A stretch of DNA of 28,750 bases, from the NCBI GenBank assembly GCA_005772945.1, contig SXIE01000170.1, positions 1 through 28,750 on the forward strand, read 5' to 3'. Of the stretch, positions 1 to 6,382 are shown piece by piece (position 1 is the first letter of the stretch; every line of letters starts with the position of its first letter). This DNA is from Pseudomonadota bacterium (GTDB lineage: Bacteria > Myxococcota > UBA9042 > PHBI01). The notes beneath the pieces are model-generated. The model searched no databases. It saw only the letters and a program-made list of their open reading frames with translations, and had not been told where the DNA came from. The position numbers and the translations under genes were made by a program.

Positions 1-42
1 CGCCCCACCACCCTCTCCCAAAGGACGAGGGGGAGTGCCCCG

Positions 43-162
43 TCAGCCTTGATTGCCGCCACCGCCGCCTTGCTGCTGGCTGTGGCCCCCATCGCCGCCG
101 CACCCGACGAGCGCTGCCCCAACCCACGCCAACCGCCTAGAACCACTCGCGAAACCAGCCAT
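43..162 (-). CDS. 39-aa micro-lipoprotein, Gly/Gln-rich
   Basis: A short ATG-to-TGA reading frame encodes 39 residues. The N-terminus has a basic patch (R9, R10), a hydrophobic stretch (residues 11-20) and a lipobox Leu-Val-Gly-Cys with C21 as the predicted acylated residue. Removal of the signal peptide would leave a 19-residue lipopeptide made almost only of Gly, Gln, Asp, His and Asn. A GGGGG run about 8 nt upstream of the ATG could serve as ribosome binding site, and a promoter-like TTGACA lies 48 nt upstream of the start. It lies 96 bp downstream of the glycosyltransferase gene on the same strand. No function can be assigned; very short Gly-rich lipoproteins are known in myxobacteria. 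It could still be a chance frame, but lipobox, start, RBS and promoter together argue otherwise. Confidence 0.5.
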   Translation of the reverse strand: MAGFASGSRRLAWVGAALVGCGGDGGHSQQQGGGGGNQG

Positions 163-186
163 CGGCGACCCCCGTTCAAAAATGAC

Positions 187-215
187 CTTCTCGCGGTCGC
201 CGCCCGCGCTGTCAA
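187..215 (-). promoter_or_regulatory. Candidate sigma-70 promoter for the micro-lipoprotein
   Basis: On the minus strand a perfect TTGACA (210-215) is followed after 17 bp by GAGAAG (187-192), a weak -10 with 3 of 6 consensus matches. The implied start near 180 would give a leader of about 18 nt before the ATG at 162. The -35 is convincing, the -10 is not. Confidence 0.35.
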
Positions 216-258
216 GCGTGGCCGCGTGCCGCCGCCGCGACGAAGGCGCCGCGCGCGC

Positions 259-2175
259 TCAGGGACCGGCGCGATACGAGCGAGCCTTCGCCTCGAGGCG
301 CGCCTCTTCGGCGGGCTGCGCAACCGGCGTCACCGCGTCGGCCCAGGGCCCCTCCCAGTACCAGGTCCAGAGCGATCGCTCCGCGGGCTCGCTTTCGAAG
401 ACACGGACGGCGATGCCGGCGCGGCGCAGGTCGACCATCACGAAGCCGTCGTAGAGGTACACCGGGTGTTCGTTCGCAAGCTGCGCGAGGCGGCGCTCGC
501 TGAGGCGCCGGCGTGGCGCGATGTAGACCCAGCCCTCGGTGATCCCGAGGCGCGTCGGCAGGACGCCGCTCCACGTCTGCACGACGATCTCGCGATCGAG
601 CGTGATCTCCACGCGCGGCTCGTACGGGAAGGTGCCGCGAAACGCCGGATCCATGATGACGCCCACGTTGCGTGTCGTGGCGGCGTTGACCTCGGCCATG
701 AAGCGCGCCATGTCGCGCCCCGAGACGTAGGGCGCCATGCGCGGGCGCGTCGGCTCGACCCCGAACCAGAGCGAGCCGCCGACGGCCCGCCCGCGCGGCA
801 CCAGATCGAGGAAGCGCTCGCCGAGCGGCAGGGCGACGACGGCCACGACGGCGGCGCTGGCAACGATGATCGCGGTGCGTCGCCACGCTCGCGGGCGGGT
901 CGCCAGGCGCGCACCGAGCCATGTGTGAACGCATTTCACGGATTGCACGAGGACGTGAGCGCAGACGATCGACACGAACGGGACCAGCGTCCAGCCCCAG
1001 TACTCGTGCACGACGGCCGTGCCGCGAAAGATGTAGTAGTGAAGGAGTCCGGCGATCGCGAACGTGAGCGCGAGGATGTCACGGCGCGCGAAGCGCCCGC
1101 GGACGGCGAGCCACGCGCGGTGGAGGAGCCAACCGCCGGCAACCACCAGGATGGGCACGGTGAACATGAGGACGGGCACGACCTCGAGGTGGTGGCTCAG
1201 GGCGGCCGTCGATACCCCTTGTCGCGCGCGGAAGACGCCCTGCAGCTCGTCGGTCGTCCCGACCACGGCGCCGACGAGCAGGAAGTGCCCGACGAAGAGC
1301 CCGAGCACGAGCACCGAGAAGCCGGCGAGGAGCCCGAGATCCGGCGCTATCCGACGGAGGCGGCGTCGGGTCGTGGCGTCGCCGTCCGCGCGCGTTTGGC
1401 GGTACTTCGCGAGCACGACCGCGAACCAATGGCACGCCACGATGAGCGCGCAATAGTACGAAGGCCAGTCCCACATCGCCGACCAGAAAAAGGCGACGAG
1501 GAGAAACGCATACCAGCGTCCCCAGCGCGGTCGGGGCGCAGGGGCGTACGGCGGGGCGGCGTTCACGAGGGTCGGCGGCGCGGCGTCGGACGGGGCCGGC
1601 GGGGCCGACGGGGCCCGCGCCTCGATGAAGCGCAGGTAGGCGAGCCCGAAGAGCAGCGTCCAGAAGATGAACCCGTTCTCGTGGTTCGACATGTTCGTGA
1701 AGATCGCGTTGATGGGCGACACGACGTAGATCGCCCCGGCCACGAGCGCGGTTGCGTCGCCATAGAGCCGACGCACGACCAGGACGAGGGCGATGAGGGC
1801 GAGCACGCCGAAGAACGCCGGCACCACGCGCACCGAGGCCTCGTGATCGCCGAAGAGCTCGAGTGACACGACGTTGTGCAGATGCATCGCGAGCGGATGG
1901 TGCGTGTAGCCGTCTGCAGGCGTGGGCGGGGTCTGACCCGTGTAATACTGGACCGGGAAGAGCGCGCCCCAGCGCAGCGTGTTGCGCGCCGCCTGCAGGT
2001 AGGCCGAGCTGTTGTAGCCGTTGTGGCCGACGCAGAAGCGGTCGCCCGAGCCCATGAACGCGAGGAACGTCTGGCTGAGGACGAGCGCCGCGAAGCACCC
2101 GAGAAACCAGCGCTTGACGCGCGGGAGGCCGCGCCGCGCCGGCGACTCGATGCCTTCAGCCAACCGGTACGTCAC
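259..2175 (-). CDS. GT-C membrane glycosyltransferase, PMT/ArnT-like (GT39)
   Basis: This 638-aa polytopic membrane protein begins with a basic cytoplasmic segment, a first transmembrane helix at about residues 22-42, and an extracytoplasmic loop ending in a Tyr-x-x-x-Ala-Arg-Asn segment, the layout of PMT_2/ArnT-type GT-C enzymes. About ten hydrophobic segments fill the middle. The last 170 residues form a soluble domain containing VYLYDGFVMVDLRR. Such enzymes transfer a sugar from a polyprenyl phosphate to lipid or protein on the periplasmic face. The first loop carries GHNGYNSS where most GT39 enzymes have an Asp/Glu pair, so the catalytic acid is uncertain. The GTG start lies inside the upstream gene (20-bp overlap), suggesting translational coupling. 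A TTG four codons later is an alternative start. Substrate unknown. Confidence 0.8.
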   Translation of the reverse strand: MTYRLAEGIESPARRGLPRVKRWFLGCFAALVLSQTFLAFMGSGDRFCVGHNGYNSSAYLQAARNTLRWGALFPVQYYTGQTPPTPADGYTHHPLAMHLHNVVSLELFGDHEASVRVVPAFFGVLALIALVLVVRRLYGDATALVAGAIYVVSPINAIFTNMSNHENGFIFWTLLFGLAYLRFIEARAPSAPPAPSDAAPPTLVNAAPPYAPAPRPRWGRWYAFLLVAFFWSAMWDWPSYYCALIVACHWFAVVLAKYRQTRADGDATTRRRLRRIAPDLGLLAGFSVLVLGLFVGHFLLVGAVVGTTDELQGVFRARQGVSTAALSHHLEVVPVLMFTVPILVVAGGWLLHRAWLAVRGRFARRDILALTFAIAGLLHYYIFRGTAVVHEYWGWTLVPFVSIVCAHVLVQSVKCVHTWLGARLATRPRAWRRTAIIVASAAVVAVVALPLGERFLDLVPRGRAVGGSLWFGVEPTRPRMAPYVSGRDMARFMAEVNAATTRNVGVIMDPAFRGTFPYEPRVEITLDREIVVQTWSGVLPTRLGITEGWVYIAPRRRLSERRLAQLANEHPVYLYDGFVMVDLRRAGIAVRVFESEPAERSLWTWYWEGPWADAVTPVAQPAEEARLEAKARSYRAGP

Positions 2176-4579
2176 TGGCGGACTGGGGCGCGGACGGGGG
2201 CGTGCCCGCGGGGGCCGCGGCGGGTGCCACCACCGCGTCGGCGTTCGGGCCGAGGAGCTTGCGTACGGCCACCCAGCCGATGAGGTAGCAGCCGATGCCG
2301 ATGACGAGCGTCACCTTGAACCCGACGTTCATCGCGATGGCGAGGGCGAGCACCGAGCCGAAGACGGACGTCGCGCCGTTGAGGCCCCAGGCCCACGGGA
2401 CGATCGCGCCGAAGCGGTCGCCGGCGCCCTGGACGCCCATCGGCAGGAGCGTCCCCATGATGAGGCCGAGCGGCGCGATGATGAGCACCGTGATGATCAT
2501 GCGCAGGGCGAGCGGCAGGCCGACGCCGGCGCCGGTGATGAGCGGGACCAAGAGGAGCGAGAGGGCGAGCGCGCCGGCGAGCAGGAGGATGTTGCGGCCG
2601 ACGGCTTGATTGAGGCGCTCGGGCGGGATGTTGCGGCAGAGGAAGCTGCCGATGCCGCTGCTGATGAGGAGCGAGAAGAGGATGACCACGAGTGAGAACG
2701 TCGGATGTCCGAGGAAGAGGACGAACTCCTGCATGAGGGCCATCTCGATCGTGATGAAGCCGGCCCCGAGCATGAGGAAGTAGATGAGGTAGCGTGTCTT
2801 GCCGCCTCGGTCCCCTCGCAGGACGTCGCGCCGGAGCACGAAGAGCGGCAGGAAGAGAAAGACCAGCACCAGAACGCCGACGACGCCGACGACGATGAAG
2901 AGGAGCAGCAGGCCGAGGTTGCTCTCGCCCATCTGGCCGGCCTTGCCGAGCGCGCTGAAGATGTCCTTGGGCTTCACGGTGTAGAAGAAGAACGGGCGGT
3001 TGTCGGTCGGCGGGCTGATGTCCTCGACGGCGTCCTCGACCGATTGGTGCCAGTTTGCGGCGCGGATGAGCTCGGTCTGCGGGTTCTTCTGCGGCGGGCC
3101 CAGCGGCGAGTAGATACGGGTCAGGTGGCTCGAGCGCACGTAGGCGTCGAGGGACGCGACCTCCTCGGCGGTGAAGGGCGTCTTCTTGAGGAGAAACGTC
3201 GCCATACGGTGATCGGCGGCGACGTAGAAGTGGGCTGCGTGGTCGGTGATCCCGAGCTCGTCGAGCGCGGCGCGACCCAGGACCAGGAGGCGCTGGAACT
3301 GGACGCCGCTCCAGCGCGTCATCGTCAGGATACCGTCGTCGGTGAGGTGCCCGATGAAGTCGGTGAAGGCCTCCTGGGTGTAGAGGAGGTTCTCGGCGAG
3401 CGTGAAGGCGCCGGCCGCGGTGGCGGCCCAGGTGTCGACGAGCGTCGCTTGGATCGAGCTGTAGCGCTTGTCCGAGCTGCGCACGAAGCTGCGACCCTCG
3501 CCGACCTCCACGTGCACTTCGGGCCGATTGTAGAGGTCGCCCGTCCACTCCTTGAATTGCCCCTTCATCACGTCATTGACGGTGATGGGGTTGAGCTCGA
3601 CGCCGTAGATCTCCTTGTGCCCGAAGTAGAGCGCCGAGATGACGTCGGCGCCGCCGCCCGGCCCGATGATGAGGAGCGGTCCGGGCTTGCGCAGGCTGTA
3701 GACCATGCTGGCGACGCGGACCTCGCTGTCGCGGCGCGGCGGCTCCCAGTTGTTGTCGGCGACCGCTTTCGAAAAGATGCGCGTGGCCGCCGACGAGTCG
3801 TATTTGAGCCAGTGGAAGTCTTCGTCGGCCTTCTCGACCGTCACGCGCGAGAAGCTGTTCCAGCCCGAGAAGAGGACGGCCCCTTCGTTGGTGCCCTTGA
3901 CCGACGGGATGTGGAGGAACGGCGACGCGGTGTTGAGGACCGTGACGCCGAGGCCGACGGCGCACACCGCGAGGGTCGCGATGCCGCCGGGGGTCTTCCA
4001 GCGCGTCGCCGAGGGCTGGCTATCCCAGAAGAGGGCGCCGGCGGCCATGAAGATGAAGCCCGACAGGAGCACGGTCGACGGTCCGCCCATCAGATCGAGC
4101 AGCGGGATGAGAACGAGGCAGCCGAGGCCGGCGCCGACCAGGTCGTAGAAATAGACGCGCGTCATCTCGGCGCGCAGGTGGTTGATGATGAGGGTGACGA
4201 CCATGCCCGAGAACAGAAAGGGCAGGGCGGCGACGAGGTAGATGAAGGTCAGGGTCTTGCTGTTGGCGGTGCCGACGTCGAGGCCCACGTTCTGTTGGAG
4301 GAGGAAGTAGACGGTGACGGCACTGAAGACGCCCGAGAGGAGCCCGTAGCGCGTGAGGCGCGCGGCGAGCTTCGCGGGGTCCGAGAGCTTGGGGCGCAGG
4401 TAGACGTAGACGCCGGCGGCCCCGAGCCCGAAGAGGGCCAGCGAAATCGCGAGGAACGCGAAGTGGTAGTACATCACGACCGAGAAGATGCGGGTCAGCG
4501 TGAGCTGCAGCATCAGGGTCGCGGCGGTCGTGAGACCGATCCCGAGGAAGAGTCGTCGTTTGCTCAGGAGGGTGTCCAA
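2156..4579 (-). CDS. Spermidine/spermine-synthase-like protein with two membrane domains
   Basis: This 807-aa protein has three parts. Residues 10-220 form an N-terminal membrane domain of about seven helices. Residues 235-540 form a soluble Rossmann domain with the SAM/decarboxylated-SAM binding loop IGPGGGAD (305-312), the acidic residue after strand 2 in GVELNP (E328) and a VDTW motif (D382). Residues 550-790 form a second membrane domain of about six helices. The central part matches the spermine_synth fold; long transporter-flanked versions occur in many bacteria and are often annotated as spermidine synthase or fused MFS/spermidine synthase. Real aminopropyltransferase activity is unproven. 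The TTG start is chosen because the first helix begins at residue 10. It overlaps the downstream glycosyltransferase and probably shares its transcript, from a good promoter at 4728-4756. Confidence 0.8.
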   Translation of the reverse strand: MDTLLSKRRLFLGIGLTTAATLMLQLTLTRIFSVVMYYHFAFLAISLALFGLGAAGVYVYLRPKLSDPAKLAARLTRYGLLSGVFSAVTVYFLLQQNVGLDVGTANSKTLTFIYLVAALPFLFSGMVVTLIINHLRAEMTRVYFYDLVGAGLGCLVLIPLLDLMGGPSTVLLSGFIFMAAGALFWDSQPSATRWKTPGGIATLAVCAVGLGVTVLNTASPFLHIPSVKGTNEGAVLFSGWNSFSRVTVEKADEDFHWLKYDSSAATRIFSKAVADNNWEPPRRDSEVRVASMVYSLRKPGPLLIIGPGGGADVISALYFGHKEIYGVELNPITVNDVMKGQFKEWTGDLYNRPEVHVEVGEGRSFVRSSDKRYSSIQATLVDTWAATAAGAFTLAENLLYTQEAFTDFIGHLTDDGILTMTRWSGVQFQRLLVLGRAALDELGITDHAAHFYVAADHRMATFLLKKTPFTAEEVASLDAYVRSSHLTRIYSPLGPPQKNPQTELIRAANWHQSVEDAVEDISPPTDNRPFFFYTVKPKDIFSALGKAGQMGESNLGLLLLFIVVGVVGVLVLVFLFLPLFVLRRDVLRGDRGGKTRYLIYFLMLGAGFITIEMALMQEFVLFLGHPTFSLVVILFSLLISSGIGSFLCRNIPPERLNQAVGRNILLLAGALALSLLLVPLITGAGVGLPLALRMIITVLIIAPLGLIMGTLLPMGVQGAGDRFGAIVPWAWGLNGATSVFGSVLALAIAMNVGFKVTLVIGIGCYLIGWVAVRKLLGPNADAVVAPAAAPAGTPPSAPQSASDVPVG

Positions 4580-4639
4580 CGCGCGCTACTCCAGTGCCCG
4601 GCGGATGGGGCGGGCGGATCTTTCGCGAAGGCCCGGCGT

Positions 4640-4656
4640 GGGTCCGGATCGGACCC
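4640..4656. promoter_or_regulatory. Perfect 7-bp dyad in the leader of the synthase-like gene
   Basis: GGGTCCG and CGGACCC are exact inverted arms around a 3-nt GAT centre. The site lies between the predicted transcription start (about 4720) and the TTG start (4579), so it could be an operator or an RNA hairpin. No known regulator site is recognised. Confidence 0.4.
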
Positions 4657-4678
4657 TGGAGCGGGGCTGCCCGCAAAT

Positions 4679-4718
4679 CGTTCGCGAAGTGCGCGCCGAG
4701 CGCCTGCCCGCGAATTCG
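4679..4718 (+). repeat. Dispersed intergenic repeat, copy A
   Basis: Block 1 (4679-4702) is 23/24 identical to 12995-13018, the only difference being T4690 versus A13006. Block 2 (4700-4713, then ATTCG at 4714-4718) matches 13074-13087 at 13 of 14 bases followed by ATTCG after a 3-nt insertion. In this copy the two blocks are contiguous. Both copies are in the same orientation and lie outside coding regions. Confidence 0.6.
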
Positions 4719-4727
4719 AGGCGCGGG

Positions 4728-4756
4728 AATATAGTGGAACACCCCCGCGGTGTCGA
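4728..4756 (-). promoter_or_regulatory. Sigma-70-type promoter for the synthase-like / glycosyltransferase operon
   Basis: On the minus strand TCGACA (4751-4756, 5/6 to TTGACA) is separated by exactly 17 bp from TATATT (4728-4733, 5/6 to TATAAT). This is the best housekeeping promoter in the window. It predicts a leader of roughly 140 nt that carries the dyad at 4640-4656. Confidence 0.6.
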
Positions 4757-4883
4757 GACGCGTGTGAAGGGGCTCTCGGCGGCCTGGAATGCGGCTCCGG
4801 ATGGTTCGCACGATGCGGTGGCGCGCGCGTCCATCCCGACGCCGGGCAGCGATGCACCCGATCTCGCGTGTCGGCCCGGGCGA

Positions 4884-6167
4884 TCAGCGACGATCGAGGT
4901 GCATGTGGTCGTCGTTGTCCGGGAAGATGTCGAACGAGAAACCCTTCGTGCGGAGATCCGCGAAGGTCGACTTCAGCTTGGCGCTCTTGAGGCGCGTGTA
5001 CGCGGTGTTCGCGTCGCGTTTCGTGGTGGTCCAGATCCACGCCGCGCCACGCTTCGACGCGGTTGCGTCGAACGCGTAAGTCGAGCCATTCTGGACCTTG
5101 TCATTCAGGCTGATCTGGCTCGCCCCGCCCGCCTCGGCCTCGGCCTTCTTCTTGCTGCGCGCGATGTCGTCGGCAGGGTCGAAGAACTCGCCCTGGAACG
5201 GAAGGCCGACGCCGTAGGAGCGATCGGTGTTCCCGTCGAGCGCGAGGAGCAGCTCGATCACGGGCTCGACCGTCGTCGTCTGCGACAGGTCGTTGATGTC
5301 GATCGCCCCACCGTTACTGTGCACGTCGGCCTTCTTCGGGTTCCCCCGCGCTCGGATCATGCTGCCGAACGCGATCGGGTTCTTGTCGCCGCCGTGCTCC
5401 AGCCACTTGCGAATGCGCGCCTTCACCAGATCGACCTCGACCTGAAGGATGTCGACGTCGTTCTTGTCGGCCTCCAGGTTCGGCACCCGCTTGCCGTCGG
5501 CCAGCGACTCGACCTGCGAGCCGTGATATTTGAAGCGCACGAAACCCGCATCCCGCGCGCGCAAGAGCCAGCTCGCATAGCCGACCGTCCCCGAGGGGCT
5601 TTCGTCGAGGAGCGCCAACTCCGACCCGTCGCCGGCCGGCACACCGAGCGGGGTCGAGCCCTCGGTTCGCGTCACGCCATCCTCGTCGTCGGTCGCGTCG
5701 CCGCGGGCGGCCTCGGTCGTTGCCACGTCCCCACGGCAGTAGTCGAGATAGGCCGCGAGGACGGTCGCGGTCTCCGCCCCAAACCAAATCGCCGCGCGTT
5801 GCGTCACCGCGGTCGGCAACGTCGCAACGGTCAGCGTCGCGCCCTGCTGGTGCACAGCCCGCACGATGCGCGGATCCAGCGTCGCCTCGAACGCCCGAAA
5901 GTCCTCCGCCGTCGGCACGGTCGGCGGTCCGGCTGGAACAATGGTCCCATCGACACCCGGACCGCCGTGCCCGGCGCTTTCTCCGTTGGCCTTCCTCTGA
6001 ATCGGACTGAGGATCGCCATCTGCGTGGCGAAGTCCTGCCCGCGCAAGGCCGCGCGTAGCTGCGCGTGATGCGGCGAGACGGTGTCCGGAGTCGTCGCGC
6101 GCTCGGGCGTGGTCGCACGTTGAATGGCGCGGGACGCCAGGGGGCGGGTCTGAGCGGTCTCGGACAA
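4884..6167 (-). CDS. Predicted LAS-family zinc peptidase (MepA / D-Ala-D-Ala type) with an injection-cargo-like N-terminus
   Basis: This 427-aa protein has no ordinary signal peptide. Its last 160 residues carry a LAS metallopeptidase signature: HSNGGAID (H283 and D290, the H-x6-D ligand pair) and, at the very C-terminus, DDHMHLD (D420 and H423 as the catalytic acid-x-x-His, with H421 completing HxH). Such enzymes cleave peptidoglycan cross-bridges or stem peptides. The N-terminal 60 residues are low-complexity and contain LRGQDFATQMAILSPIQ (41-57), resembling a short conserved segment I associate with DUF4157/contractile-injection-system cargo in myxobacteria; that link is from memory and is an inference. 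The start is TTG with GAGG 7 nt upstream. No immunity gene, spike or sheath gene is adjacent. Residues 140-200 are acidic and probably a linker. Confidence 0.65.
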   Translation of the reverse strand: MSETAQTRPLASRAIQRATTPERATTPDTVSPHHAQLRAALRGQDFATQMAILSPIQRKANGESAGHGGPGVDGTIVPAGPPTVPTAEDFRAFEATLDPRIVRAVHQQGATLTVATLPTAVTQRAAIWFGAETATVLAAYLDYCRGDVATTEAARGDATDDEDGVTRTEGSTPLGVPAGDGSELALLDESPSGTVGYASWLLRARDAGFVRFKYHGSQVESLADGKRVPNLEADKNDVDILQVEVDLVKARIRKWLEHGGDKNPIAFGSMIRARGNPKKADVHSNGGAIDINDLSQTTTVEPVIELLLALDGNTDRSYGVGLPFQGEFFDPADDIARSKKKAEAEAGGASQISLNDKVQNGSTYAFDATASKRGAAWIWTTTKRDANTAYTRLKSAKLKSTFADLRTKGFSFDIFPDNDDHMHLDRR

Positions 6168-6217
6168 GGGTGTGCCTCATGTGCGGTTGGCGCCGACCCC
6201 CCCTCCTAGGTGTGCGA

Positions 6218-6247
6218 ATCCTACCGGTGGCGCGCCCTCGGACGCAA
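6218..6247 (-). promoter_or_regulatory. Weak candidate promoter for the LAS peptidase
   Basis: On the minus strand TTGCGT (6242-6247) and TAGGAT (6218-6223) are 18 bp apart, matching the consensus at 3/6 and 4/6. A perfect 12-bp palindrome CCAGGCGCCTGG (6287-6298) lies 40 bp upstream of the -35 and could be an operator. Confidence 0.3.
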
Positions 6248-6344
6248 TCAGAGATCCGGTGGACCGGCCCGCTGGGGCGCATTTTCCCAGGCGCCTGGAC
6301 TCGGGCATGCTCGGGGCCGCGGATGCGACCTCGCGTGCGCTCCG

Positions 6345-6363
6345 ATCCGATCTCAGATCGGAT
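6345..6363. terminator. Hairpin just downstream of the GT-C/methyltransferase pair
   Basis: ATCCGATCT and AGATCGGAT (6345-6353 and 6355-6363) are exact inverted arms; as RNA this would form a 7-bp stem (ATCCGAT/ATCGGAT) with a 5-nt loop. It lies about 20 nt beyond the stop at 6383. There is no U-run, so termination, RNA protection or a protein site are all possible. Confidence 0.35.
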
Positions 6364-6382
6364 TCGATTCTGACGGCCGTCG

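Larger units (their letters stand above)
4580..4883. other. 304-bp intergenic region: promoter, dyad and repeat, no convincing gene
   Basis: Open frames here (for example minus strand 4834-4586) read as Arg/Ser/Pro-rich sequence without a domain, so I call no gene. The region holds a strong promoter for the synthase-like gene, a perfect 7-bp dyad GGGTCCGgatCGGACCC (4640-4656) in its predicted leader, two copies of the palindrome TTCGCGAA (4622-4629 and 4681-4688), and one copy of a repeat also found upstream of the L,D-transpeptidase. Confidence 0.6.

Noticed and set aside
11..35. Hairpin after the micro-lipoprotein (CTCCC/GGGAG, 15-19 and 31-35)
   Set aside because: Only 5 bp with an 11-nt loop and no U-run; too weak to call a terminator.
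49..1866. Long plus-strand open frame over the first glycosyltransferase
   Set aside because: It is antisense to a polytopic membrane protein with clear helices and reads as Arg/Asp/Glu/His-rich sequence, the usual shadow in GC-rich DNA.
4586..4834. Minus-strand 82-codon frame in the 304-bp gap
   Set aside because: Arg/Ser-rich and without a fold-like pattern; it overlaps a strong promoter and dyad.
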